Of a stretch of 64,000 nucleotides of DNA, positions 42,801 through 51,918 are shown in pieces (positions within the stretch are counted from its first letter, which is position 1; each line of letters starts with the position of its first letter). The stretch lies in assembly GCF_900198195.1 (NCBI RefSeq), contig NZ_LT899436.1:3377001-3441000 (forward strand), read 5' to 3'. Under the pieces are notes generated by a model. That model saw only the letters and a program-made list of their open reading frames with translations, was not told the DNA's origin and ran no database searches. The translations under genes and the position numbers were made by a program. The DNA comes from Tenacibaculum jejuense. Lineage in GTDB: Bacteria > Bacteroidota > Bacteroidia > Flavobacteriales > Flavobacteriaceae.

Positions 42801-43768
42801 ATGAAGATACGATTTTAGGAGTTAAAAATTTAGGCAGAATAATACCTGTTTCAAAAATTTATAATTGTGAATTAATAGTTGATGAAACAATTAAAAAGGA
42901 AGCTTATAAACGACTTTCGCTATTTGATAATAACTATTATTTGGCTTTTAGCAAGAAATCGTTAAAAGAAATACCATTTAAAATAAAAGATATTAAATTA
43001 GAAGAGGTAGAGGTAAAAACCTTGACAAAAAGAGTCTTTTTAAATGATAAGTTTACAACAGCTCAACTAGAAAAAATAATAGATCCAAGGATTAAAAGTA
43101 TTGTAAAAAATAGAGTTGAGGAAAATGAAGGAAAAATTAAAGGAGCTTTTAAAGATGTATTGTATAGTAATAGAGAAAAGAAAATACAGATTAAAAAAGT
43201 ATTAATAACCGAAGAATCAAAAGTTGAAAAAATAAGAAAAGGTTATGCTAAACCAGGAGGAAATCATCACGCTTTAATTTTTATAAATAATGAAGGAGAG
43301 TATACTAATAAAGTAATTTCTTTTTATGATGCAGTACAAATTGGATTATTAAACATAAGGGAAACAGGAAAACCTACACCAATTATAAAAAGAAAGGACA
43401 ATGATTTTTACGGGCAATTTGTTTTTTCTATGCAGATAAATGATTTGTTTGTTTTTGATTTAAAACACACTACAAATCCACAAGAAGTAAATGAATTAAA
43501 CTTTTTAGATCTTAAAAATAGACCTTTGATAAGTGAAAAGTTATTTAGAGTTCAAAAAATGACAAAAAAATCTGATGGAAGATTTGAAGTAACTTATAGA
43601 CATCATTTAGAAACAAGTATTGAAAGAAAAGCTAAAGATGGAAAAAAAGTAGATATGAAAAAACTAAAGGGTCTAGTGTGGAGAGAAGAAGCTTCAAGTA
43701 AGCATCTTGGAAAGATCACTAAAATAAAAATTAATCATTTAGGAGATATCATTAGAATAGGTGAATAA
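39881..43768 (+). CDS. cas9: CRISPR-associated endonuclease Cas9 (type II-C)
   Basis: The 1295-residue Cas9 has RuvC-I in ITLGIDLGVSSCGLAI (catalytic Asp11) and an Arg-rich bridge helix at about 50-80 (ASKHQERTEKRGSRRNNQRF). RuvC-II is VELARELRNS (Glu599). The HNH domain has CLYCGKNIT and AEMEHILPKS (His680), then SNYILAHKACN. RuvC-III is DDHRHHAIDALICAL (His855, Asp858). All nuclease residues are present, so the enzyme should be active. It cleaves DNA matching a crRNA spacer with the help of tracrRNA. No Csn2 or Cas4 is present, which makes the locus type II-C. The protein is intact, and a terminator separates it from cas1. Confidence 0.97.
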   Translation: MKKTKITLGIDLGVSSCGLAIVEEKEGKKEIKKLAVRVVPEDPNFHGKYYSGLRASKHQERTEKRGSRRNNQRFKQRRDKLVKILKKNEMYPDNKLINLEAYKLYELRAKAVTEKISLQELGRVLLLLNQRRGFLSNRKSNTSDENSTDYKERIKLLEKNLLGKTIGQGLFNELKKEQNVQQVLLRERTYFRHLYLEEFDRIWDKQAVFYNKTLTGSSQSAENKNTLYHEIRNKIIFYQRPLKSQKSLVSSCELETNFIKLNLNNGTLVKELRFLSRKNASITLYSHEYSKIKLNNDVITIFFKKYSNEDIITKKDLLNTLALDEHKDYYIKISHKATVKSSPYFEVFRIWQRLNDLSWKDYDGIEHKPTQEQKEALFNALFYNQSNVKNYKGVNSKYKLTISEIKKVLGYGIRDKIYFNYSELEASRTYKLIKDKLEEAGINESEQYLSFDLNKNDEKGGLLELWHITYSLSTNKEISSTLQKRFNFTKKQSDFIAEHVNYLSDYGSLSTKAIRKLLPFMQQGANFYDAKVDAKYISDKKIAIREIVSKKLKPIVKNSLRNPVVEQILNQMVNMVNQAIETYDLLNKDKYEDFEIRVELARELRNSAKTRSKITSANKNNKKDNNKIRAILQNEYQFKIVNGRDVKRYKLWEQTNKECLYCGKNITCKEFMEGTAEMEHILPKSRSFNNSMSNYILAHKACNSGSKGKNQMTAYDFMESKGAEELNRFITTVNMLYDNGSNKAKISKAKFENLLTRGEDIPDDFVDRMKKDSQYISKEAVKHLKTICLNTNTTTGQVTDFLRDKWGLKEVLQDVNFDKYEHLGQVETKTIKRKGGEKEIKVITDWSKRDDHRHHAIDALICALTDQKIIYKLNNLNKLYQYNRDALSTKEVAEIEAYLSEELEGNTLNLKSFSDLTKQYFSKPIPNLRKEVGRHLGSILISFKKDNNKVLTKSKNKIKNAKVQETWVPRKRLHEDTILGVKNLGRIIPVSKIYNCELIVDETIKKEAYKRLSLFDNNYYLAFSKKSLKEIPFKIKDIKLEEVEVKTLTKRVFLNDKFTTAQLEKIIDPRIKSIVKNRVEENEGKIKGAFKDVLYSNREKKIQIKKVLITEESKVEKIRKGYAKPGGNHHALIFINNEGEYTNKVISFYDAVQIGLLNIRETGKPTPIIKRKDNDFYGQFVFSMQINDLFVFDLKHTTNPQEVNELNFLDLKNRPLISEKLFRVQKMTKKSDGRFEVTYRHHLETSIERKAKDGKKVDMKKLKGLVWREEASSKHLGKITKIKINHLGDIIRIGE

Positions 43769-43779
43769 TTACATGTTTT

Positions 43780-43806
43780 AAGCTTGCATTTTTGCAAGCT
43801 TTTTTA
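43780..43806 (+). terminator. Terminator between cas9 and cas1
   Basis: AAGCTTGCA and TGCAAGCTT form a 9-bp stem with a TTTT loop, followed by TTTTT. It lies 11 bp after the cas9 stop and 24 bp before the chosen cas1 start, so adaptation genes are probably expressed at a lower level or from their own promoter. Confidence 0.85.
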
Positions 43807-43830
43807 ATTACAACTATTAAAATTAATAAA

Positions 43831-45056
<1,226 letters not shown>

Positions 45057-45077
45057 TTTTTGAATCCTATAAAACTT

Positions 45078-45104
45078 AAAACCTCCAATAAAAAGGAGGT
45101 TTTA
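45078..45104 (+). terminator. Terminator after cas2
   Basis: AAAACCTCC pairs with GGAGGTTTT around an A-rich loop. It ends the cas1-cas2 transcript between cas2 and the array; the array is read from the opposite strand. Confidence 0.8.
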
Positions 45105-45114
45105 TAAGATTTAC

Positions 45115-47182
45115 CTTGTGAATACTCACTAAAAATACAATTTGAAATCAATTCACAACAAAAGTACGAAGGTGCAAAGGTTGATCTTGCTTGTGAATAC
45201 TCACTAAAAATACAATTTGAAATCAATTCACAACAGAATTAAGTAAACGACTAAATTCTTTTCGCTTGTGAATACTCACTAAAAATACAATTTGAAATCA
45301 ATTCACAACGAGCTCTTGTTAACCAAAACGTAGGAAATACTTGTGAATACTCACTAAAAATACAATTTGAAATCAATTCACAACTAAAAATGAAATTGCA
45401 ATCTCTGGATCTTGCTTGTGAATACTCACTAAAAATACAATTTGAAATCAATTCACAACAATAAATTCTATGTTATACTCTATATTGGGCTTGTGAATAC
45501 TCACTAAAAATACAATTTGAAATCAATTCACAACATAAAAGCTTTTTTCATTTGCTCAGCAGTACTTGTGAATACTCACTAAAAATACAATTTGAAATCA
45601 ATTCACAACTAGAATCCCTTTTCTATGTTGTTTTTATGTCTTGTGAATACTCACTAAAAATACAATTTGAAATCAATTCACAACAGACACAGATACTACA
45701 ATTGCAGTTAAAGCTTGTGAATACTCACTAAAAATACAATTTGAAATCAATTCACAACTTGGTTTTACTATTTGTGTTATTTTTGGTACTTGTGAATACT
45801 CACTAAAAATACAATTTGAAATCAATTCACAACCAAATAACATTAATTCTTTAACGCTCATTCCTTGTGAATACTCACTAAAAATACAATTTGAAATCAA
45901 TTCACAACGAATCAAGTAAACCTGTTTTATCTACACAACTTGTGAATACTCACTAAAAATACAATTTGAAATCAATTCACAACTCAATAAGTTCCTTGCT
46001 AATTTTTTCAATTCTTGTGAATACTCACTAAAAATACAATTTGAAATCAATTCACAACTGTAGTAGCCTTCGTTTGTGTTGTACTGACCTTGTGAATACT
46101 CACTAAAAATACAATTTGAAATCAATTCACAACATAGCTCCTATTTTTATATAATTGTCGCTCTTGTGAATACTCACTAAAAATACAATTTGAAATCAAT
46201 TCACAACAGAAATTTATATTACCCATTTGGAAAAACTCTTGTGAATACTCACTAAAAATACAATTTGAAATCAATTCACAACTGTATTAAACTTTCGTTT
46301 TTATGCTCTAGGCTTGTGAATACTCACTAAAAATACAATTTGAAATCAATTCACAACTGGCTTCCTGTTGTTCCTCCACCTGAACTACTTGTGAATACTC
46401 ACTAAAAATACAATTTGAAATCAATTCACAACACAATTGGTTCTTGTAATTCAGATGGTGCACTTGTGAATACTCACTAAAAATACAATTTGAAATCAAT
46501 TCACAACCTATACCAAATAAAGCTAAAGTCATCCAAGCTTGTGAATACTCACTAAAAATACAATTTGAAATCAATTCACAACTACCATTTCTTTAGTCTC
46601 TTTGTTATCTCTCTTGTGAATACTCACTAAAAATACAATTTGAAATCAATTCACAACAGTATTGAATGGAGAACATTTAATAAACAACTTGTGAATACTC
46701 ACTAAAAATACAATTTGAAATCAATTCACAACTGCCCTCATTGTGATAATGAATTTGATATTCTTGTGAATACTCACTAAAAATACAATTTGAAATCAAT
46801 TCACAACAAAACGTCTGTAAACCTTTCTACAAAATATCTTGTGAATACTCACTAAAAATACAATTTGAAATCAATTCACAACTTAGTTCGGTTAAATAAA
46901 AACACTAATAAACTTGTGAATACTCACTAAAAATACAATTTGAAATCAATTCACAACAGTTTATACGACCAAAAAGTTATGCTAGAACTTGTGAATACTC
47001 ACTAAAAATACAATTTGAAATCAATTCACAACACCTTTTCAGCTATCTTTTTTGCAAACTTGCTTGTGAATACTCACTAAAAATACAATTTGAAATCAAT
47101 TCACAACGCAATCATGTCAAACCATTGTTTTTTTATTCTTGTGAATACTCACTAAAAATACAATTTGAAATCAATTCACAAC
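45115..47182 (-). CRISPR. Type II-C CRISPR array, 28 intact repeats
   Basis: Twenty-eight identical 45-bp repeats start at 45115 and recur every 74-75 bp, with spacers of 30 nt (occasionally 29). On the plus strand the repeat begins CTTGTGAATACTCAC and ends AATCAATTCACAAC. On the minus strand it begins GTTGTGAATTGATTTCA, which pairs with the tracrRNA, so crRNAs are minus-strand. The repeat ends are themselves inverted (TTGTGAAT/ATTCACAA). All spacers are different from each other, and none was noticed to match this window by eye. A 29th spacer-sized segment (47183-47211) leads into the degenerate terminal units. Peptide-like frames across the array are artefacts of the repeats. Confidence 0.98.
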
Positions 47183-47211
47183 GGAAGGCCTGAGTAAAAC
47201 TTTTCGAGATA

Positions 47212-47312
47212 CTTGTGAATGCTCACTAAAAATACAATTCTGAAAGCGACTTTAGCGCTTCATGAACACTTTAATGTAAAATAACAAAAAAGTGAATAAA
47301 TCAATTCACAAC
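47212..47312 (-). repeat. Degenerate terminal repeat A with internal insertion
   Basis: Plus-strand bases 47212-47239 match repeat positions 1-28 with one change, and 47298-47312 match the last 15 bases exactly. About 58 bp of unrelated sequence separates them. The insertion holds an AAGCG...CGCTT hairpin and a block shared with unit B. A spacer-sized 29-nt segment (47313-47341) follows. Confidence 0.8.
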
Positions 47313-47341
47313 CAAAGCATAAAAAGCTAATGAAAGCAATA

Positions 47342-47411
47342 CTTGTGATTGCTCACTAAAAATACAATTTTGAAAGCGTCTTTAGCGCTTCATGAACACT
47401 TTAATGTAAAA
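47342..47411 (-). repeat. Degenerate terminal repeat B
   Basis: Seventy bases match 47212-47281 of unit A with three differences. Only the first 28 bases correspond to the CRISPR repeat (two mismatches); the rest is the same hairpin block plus CATGAACACTTTAATGT. It lacks the tracrRNA-pairing half of the repeat. It lies 13 bp before the ssrA terminator. Confidence 0.8.
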
Positions 47412-47423
47412 AAATTGTCATAG

Positions 47424-47468
47424 CTAAAAAAACAAAAAACCCTGTAAAAAAATAATTCACAGGGTTTT
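47424..47468 (-). terminator. Intrinsic terminator of ssrA
   Basis: On the minus strand AAACCCTGT and ACAGGGTTT form a 9-bp stem, followed by a T-rich run (TTTTTTGTTTTTTT). It ends the tmRNA just before the degenerate CRISPR units. Confidence 0.85.
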
Positions 47469-47474
47469 ATATAG

Positions 47475-47869
47475 TGGAGACGCCGAGAATCGAACTCGGG
47501 TCCAAACAAGTAGCTCAAGAGCTTTCTACATACTTAGTTTTTATTTAATTTTCGACTAAAAGCTGACTAAAAACGATCCACTTTTAGCTTATCTTCTTTA
47601 ATTTCGAAAACTTATCGAAGTACTAAGTTTTCTATGTTTACTTTTATGATGCCCAGAAATGAAACGCCGTAAACCAAGGCTTTCCGTGGACATTTAGCTT
47701 GCACACCTTGTGTGCCGAGGCTTGAATCTTACTATAATTCGGATTATTAAGCAGCTAAAGCGTAATTATTTTCGCCATTTAAATTGTTGAAATAAGTTTA
47801 ACGAGCATCATTTCAGTCCTCGGTATGCTTACAATTTTACTAATCTTGCTGTCAAAACCAGTCGTCCCC
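47475..47869 (-). ncRNA. ssrA: tmRNA (transfer-messenger RNA)
   Basis: On the minus strand the 5' end GGGGACGACTGGTTTTGACA pairs with the 3' end CGTCTCC through a 7-bp acceptor stem (one G-U), followed by discriminator A; the terminal CCA is not encoded. The T arm GGGTTCGATTC-like sequence (CGAGTTCGATTCTCG) is present. The tag frame at 47747-47776 reads GENNYALAA followed by two stop codons, the Bacteroidota form of the proteolysis tag. It rescues stalled ribosomes together with SmpB. The length of about 395 nt is normal for the phylum. Confidence 0.95.
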
Positions 47870-48098
47870 AATATGTCAAAGATTTTCAAAATTATCACAA
47901 AATATATACCAATATCTTAATATAGACTTTATGTCATTTTTTATCACATTTTTTAAAAAACAATAATCTCAAAAAAATGCGGATGGCAAAGATAAGAAAA
48001 TACTACTTGTACAGGAGATCTAAATCAAGTATTTTCGCATACAACTGTTGTAATTCTCAACAAATACCACACTAATTGTTTAAATTTTACAAACAACC

Positions 48099-49307
48099 AT
48101 GAAATTCGGAATTATAAAAGAACGTAAAAACCCACCAGATAAAAGAGTCGTATTTTCTCCTAATAAATTAAAAGAATTTAAACAGCAATTTCCTCAGGCA
48201 GAGATCGTTGTTGAAAGTTCTGACATTCGAGTATTCTCTGATCAAGAATACAAAGATGCTGGCTTCGAAATTGTAACTGATCTTTCAGATTGTGATGTAT
48301 TATTAGGTGTTAAAGAAGTGCCTTTAGAAAATTTAATTCCGAATAAAAAATATTTCTTCTTCAGTCATACCATTAAAAAGCAACCTTACAATAGAAAATT
48401 ATTGAAGGCTATGCTTGAAAAGAACATAGAAATGTTCGATCATGAAACTATTATTAAAGAAAATGGAGCTCGTTTAATTGGTTTTGGTAGATATGCTGGA
48501 TTGGTTGGAGCTTATAATGGTTTTAGAGCTATTGGCTTAAAAGAAAACTTATTTGAATTACCAAAAGTTGAATCTTTAGCAGATTTAGATGCTGTTAAAG
48601 CAGAATTAGATAAAATTACACTTCCAAATATTAAAATTTTACTTTCTGGTACAGGTAAAGTGGCTCACGGAGCTAAAGAAATTTTAGATCACTTAAAAAT
48701 TAAAGAAATTAGTGATGCTTTGTATTTAACTTCTAAATTTACTGAACCTGTATATTGTATGGTTGATGTTATGGAATACGCGAAAAGATCTGATGGTAAA
48801 GTTGGCCATAGATTTGAGTTCTATAAAGATCCTACTGGTTATGAAAGTAACTTTATGCCTTACGCAAAAGAAACAGATTTCTTTATTGCTGGTCATTTTT
48901 ATGGTGATGGTGCTCCGTATTTATATACAAGAGAAGACGTAAAATCTAAAGAATTTAATATTAAATATGTAGCAGATATTTCTTGTGATGTAGACGGTCC
49001 AGTTGCAACTACACTTAGAGCGTCTACAATTGCTGATCCTATTTATGGTTATGATGCTGCTTCAGAAACTGAAATTGATTACAGAGATGAAAATGCTATT
49101 GTTGTAATGGCAGTAGATAATTTACCTTGTGAACTTCCAAAAGATGCAAGCGAAGGATTTGGAGAAATGTTCTTAAATCATGTGATTCCTGCATTTTATA
49201 ACAACGATGAAAATGGAATTTTAGAACGTGCCAAAATGACGACAAACTCTGGTAAATTAACTGAACGTTATAGTTATTTGCAAGATTACGTTGATGGTAA
49301 AGAATAA
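48099..49307 (+). CDS. Alanine dehydrogenase / saccharopine dehydrogenase-like oxidoreductase
   Basis: The 402-residue protein has the AlaDH/PNT N-terminal domain (MKFGIIKERKNPPDKRVVFS, with the substrate-binding Lys/Arg region, then LIGFGRYAGLVGAYNGFRAI). A Rossmann domain with ILLSGTGKVAHGAKEIL follows. The C-terminal block SCDVDGPVATTLRAS is more typical of lysine-2-oxoglutarate reductase/saccharopine dehydrogenases than of AlaDH. It is an NAD(P)-linked cytoplasmic enzyme of amino-acid metabolism; which amino acid is used cannot be decided from sequence. The next gene begins immediately after its stop codon. Confidence 0.85.
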   Translation: MKFGIIKERKNPPDKRVVFSPNKLKEFKQQFPQAEIVVESSDIRVFSDQEYKDAGFEIVTDLSDCDVLLGVKEVPLENLIPNKKYFFFSHTIKKQPYNRKLLKAMLEKNIEMFDHETIIKENGARLIGFGRYAGLVGAYNGFRAIGLKENLFELPKVESLADLDAVKAELDKITLPNIKILLSGTGKVAHGAKEILDHLKIKEISDALYLTSKFTEPVYCMVDVMEYAKRSDGKVGHRFEFYKDPTGYESNFMPYAKETDFFIAGHFYGDGAPYLYTREDVKSKEFNIKYVADISCDVDGPVATTLRASTIADPIYGYDAASETEIDYRDENAIVVMAVDNLPCELPKDASEGFGEMFLNHVIPAFYNNDENGILERAKMTTNSGKLTERYSYLQDYVDGKE

Positions 49308-49952
49308 ATGAAATACGTTAAGAAAATACTGAAATATACTGTATACTCATTATTGGGTATTCTTTTATATGTCGGTATTTCTATTCTTATTAGTTTCATA
49401 ACAGTAAATGATGATCCTTCTTTTAATCAGACAAAGTTTGTGTATTTAAGTTCCAATGGAATTCATTTGAGTATCATTATTCCTAAACAACATCTTTCTC
49501 TTGATTTAAATGATGAGTTACAACTAAAACCTACTGATAATTTTGTGCGTTTTGGTTGGGGTGATGAAAATTTCTATATGAATACACCTACTTGGGCAGA
49601 TTTTAAATTTAAATATGCTTTTGGAGCTTTATTTTTAGATAATCCAACATTAATAGAAGTTTCTTCTCATCGATTTCAACAAAAAAAATGGGTTAAAGTT
49701 CCTGTGAATGCAACACAACTTTTTAAACTCAATGTGTTTATTTCTGAAACTTTTCAAGTAAATCAAAAAGAAGAAAAAATCGTACTTACACAAACTATGT
49801 ATCCAAATTCTAAACTGTATAAAGCTAAGGGTTCTTATTCTCCTTTAAAGACTTGTAATACATGGGTAAATGATGGTTTTAAAAGTAGCGGGATGAAAGC
49901 TTCATACTGGACTTTATTTGATTTTGGACTGCTAAACAAGTATAAAAAATAA
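49308..49952 (+). CDS. DUF2459 (TIGR02117-type) membrane-anchored protein
   Basis: The 214-residue protein has one N-terminal membrane segment (YTVYSLLGILLYVGISILIS). The extracytoplasmic domain carries the DUF2459 hallmarks: LSSNGIHLSIIIPKQ, NFVRFGWGDENFYMNTPTW and TCNTWVNDGFKSSG near the end. The His and Cys in these motifs suggest a papain/NlpC-like fold, but activity is unproven. It starts directly after the dehydrogenase stop and abuts the DUF3820 gene, so the three form one operon. Confidence 0.85.
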   Translation: MKYVKKILKYTVYSLLGILLYVGISILISFITVNDDPSFNQTKFVYLSSNGIHLSIIIPKQHLSLDLNDELQLKPTDNFVRFGWGDENFYMNTPTWADFKFKYAFGALFLDNPTLIEVSSHRFQQKKWVKVPVNATQLFKLNVFISETFQVNQKEEKIVLTQTMYPNSKLYKAKGSYSPLKTCNTWVNDGFKSSGMKASYWTLFDFGLLNKYKK

Positions 49953-50167
49953 TGGAAACCGATAAACAGTTTTTGGTTGATACAGCCAATATGCGAATGC
50001 CTTTTGGAAAATATAAAGGCACATATTTAATTGATATTCCTGAGTATTACATGGTTTGGTACAAAAACAAAGGCTTTCCTAAAGGAAAACTCGGACAAAT
50101 GATGGGACTCGTTTATGAATTAAAACTAAACGGGTTAGAAGATATTTTAAGGAAAATAAGAAAATAA
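49952..50167 (+). CDS. DUF3820 family small protein
   Basis: The 71-residue protein matches the DUF3820 pattern, with MRMPFGKYKGTYLIDIPEYY followed by MVWYKNKGFPKGKLGQMMGL and a charged helical tail. Members are short cytoplasmic proteins of unknown function, sometimes labelled as quorum-sensing-regulated virulence factors without evidence in this phylum. Its start overlaps the preceding stop by one base. A strong terminator follows. Confidence 0.85.
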   Translation: METDKQFLVDTANMRMPFGKYKGTYLIDIPEYYMVWYKNKGFPKGKLGQMMGLVYELKLNGLEDILRKIRK

Positions 50168-50195
50168 AAAAAGGCGTTTTAAAACGCCTTTTTTT
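50166..50195. terminator. Bidirectional intrinsic terminator
   Basis: AAAGGCGTTTT and AAAACGCCTTT form an 11-bp stem with A and T runs on either side, between convergent genes. Confidence 0.88.
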
Positions 50196-50214
50196 ATTCT
50201 TTAACTGTAATAAT

Positions 50215-51117
50215 TTAGATTGATAAATTATATGTTAATCCAGCAGTATAAATTTGAGAATCACCTAAGTTTCTTCCATCAATTACTCTACCGTAACCAA
50301 CACTTACTCCTAATGAAGGAATAATGTTTTTATAAACAGTAACTCCTACTCTACTATAATCTACATTAGTTTCTGGGAAATTCCCTCTAAATGCTGGAGA
50401 AGCGATATCTACTCCTTCTTCAGAGTTTAAATAATCTGCCCAAGCTTCAACATAAATAAAACTACTAGAATATCCGATTTTACCGGTTGTAACAAATGCA
50501 TTTGGCACACCAAAATCTCCACCTGGAGTTAAATCGTTGTCTGCATCTCCTCTGAAGTTATATCCAGCTAAAATAGTAGAGAAAAAACCTACATCTGTGT
50601 TTAAATGTAAACCAGCTGTAACATCAATACCAAATGCTCCACTACCAAGACTTAAAATTCCGTTAGGTTCATAACCTGTTGGAATTACTGCTGTAACACC
50701 TGTAATGATGTTTAAGTTCGCTTTTTCAAAATTAAATTTGTGTGCATTTAATTTTAAAGCAATAGAAATATCTTGTAAACCTGAAATAGAGTTTTCTCCA
50801 TTTATAGGATCTCCTAAACCACTAGTATTATCTGCAGAAATAAAAGGTAAATTAACCGCTACAGATAAACGATCTGTGATTCCATATTTTGCGTACAAAG
50901 AGAAAATATTTTGGTTAATTTCTTCATGTACAGGAACTGCATCGACTTTTTCTTTTCCTAAATAGAATTCATCAAACTGACTTCTAGAATAAGAAGCTGT
51001 CACAGAAAGTGATCCTTTTTTTGGTGTGAAACCATCTAACATTCCTTGTGCGTTTGCCATTGTTGATAAGCCTATCATCCCTAAAACAGATAGTGCTAAT
51101 CGAAGGTTCTTTATCAT
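50215..51117 (-). CDS. Outer-membrane beta-barrel protein
   Basis: The 300-residue protein has a signal peptide (LRLALSVLGMIGLSTMANAQ). Alternating hydrophobic beta strands run throughout (SLYAKYGITDRLSVAVNLPF, SIALKLNAHKFNF, VGVTVYKNIIPSLGVSVGYG), and the terminal strand ends in TYNLSI. It resembles the putative outer-membrane transporters grouped with the phenol-degradation MetA-like family. Substrate unknown. It stands alone and converges on the DUF3820 operon. Confidence 0.8.
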   Translation of the reverse strand: MIKNLRLALSVLGMIGLSTMANAQGMLDGFTPKKGSLSVTASYSRSQFDEFYLGKEKVDAVPVHEEINQNIFSLYAKYGITDRLSVAVNLPFISADNTSGLGDPINGENSISGLQDISIALKLNAHKFNFEKANLNIITGVTAVIPTGYEPNGILSLGSGAFGIDVTAGLHLNTDVGFFSTILAGYNFRGDADNDLTPGGDFGVPNAFVTTGKIGYSSSFIYVEAWADYLNSEEGVDIASPAFRGNFPETNVDYSRVGVTVYKNIIPSLGVSVGYGRVIDGRNLGDSQIYTAGLTYNLSI

Positions 51118-51258
51118 TATTTAAGTTTTAAAATATCGGTCTTTGGTCGATAAAAAATCGCTTCATTACAATAAAAATCCTTTTTTAACATCTATTTATA
51201 TTTTCTGTAACACTAGGTCTATTTATCATTTTTGCATTGAATTCTGGCAAACAACACT

Positions 51259-51909
51259 TTAACTTTTTCTTTTGGTTTTAAAGAAACTTAAAAAAGCATA
51301 AAAAAATATCCATAAAAACATACCAAATCCTATTGTTACATACCAAGCTTTGGGTAATTTAAAACTATATACAGTTTTTTCTACTAAAGAAATTGGTGCT
51401 GTAACTATATCCCAAGAATTGAAACGTAAAAAACGTCCTAAATAAATTCCAAAGCCAGAAAGAAAACAAACGATTGGTATAAAAATATCTGCAACTTTCA
51501 AACTCCATTTTTTTATAATAATCTGGTATACATCTTTTAATGTTAGCACCGTTATCATAAGACCTGTTATTGCCGAACAAAACAGAAACAACAAATCAAA
51601 CCATCCTAGTGGATTCTTTCTACTTGTGTCTAAATGAATAAAATCGGTGATAATATATGGAGCATTTGGTAAGAAAAATAACCAAATTACAAATAGTACT
51701 ATTTGTTTCATTTTTGACTTATTTTCAATGTCTCTTTTAACCGCATATTCTGTGATAAAAAACGGAATTAATGCCAAAAAGATATTCCAGAGCATAAATG
51801 TAAAAAGCAAATTTTGTGTGATTTGTACTCTCAGTAAAACTAAAAAAGTACACATTATCACTAGCATTAAAACGCCGTTCTGCTGTCTTGTTAAGTATTT
51901 TGTAATCAT
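51259..51909 (-). CDS. DUF1361 membrane protein
   Basis: The 216-residue inner-membrane protein has about six spans and the DUF1361 core: MLWNIFLALIPFFITEY, then WLFFLPNAPYIITDFIHLDT and NPLGWFDLLFLFCSAITGLM. Function is unknown. It is the most downstream gene of a five-gene minus-strand run leading from creD, 9 bp after the preceding gene, but membership of one transcript is inferred only from spacing. Confidence 0.85.
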   Translation of the reverse strand: MITKYLTRQQNGVLMLVIMCTFLVLLRVQITQNLLFTFMLWNIFLALIPFFITEYAVKRDIENKSKMKQIVLFVIWLFFLPNAPYIITDFIHLDTSRKNPLGWFDLLFLFCSAITGLMITVLTLKDVYQIIIKKWSLKVADIFIPIVCFLSGFGIYLGRFLRFNSWDIVTAPISLVEKTVYSFKLPKAWYVTIGFGMFLWIFFYAFLSFFKTKRKS

Positions 51910-51918
51910 GATTATTTT

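Noticed and set aside
43792..43830. Longer N-terminus for Cas1
   Set aside because: It lies in the cas9-cas1 terminator and adds residues not found in the family; MLKRTIYIGN is the standard start.
45251..46574. Four minus-strand frames with repeated ISNCIFSEYSQ peptides
   Set aside because: They are translations of the CRISPR repeat and spacers, not genes.
47212..47281. First considered as the tracrRNA because of partial repeat homology
   Set aside because: It matches the part of the repeat distal to the crRNA handle. The unit at 39625-39702 has the correct anti-repeat, promoter and terminator.
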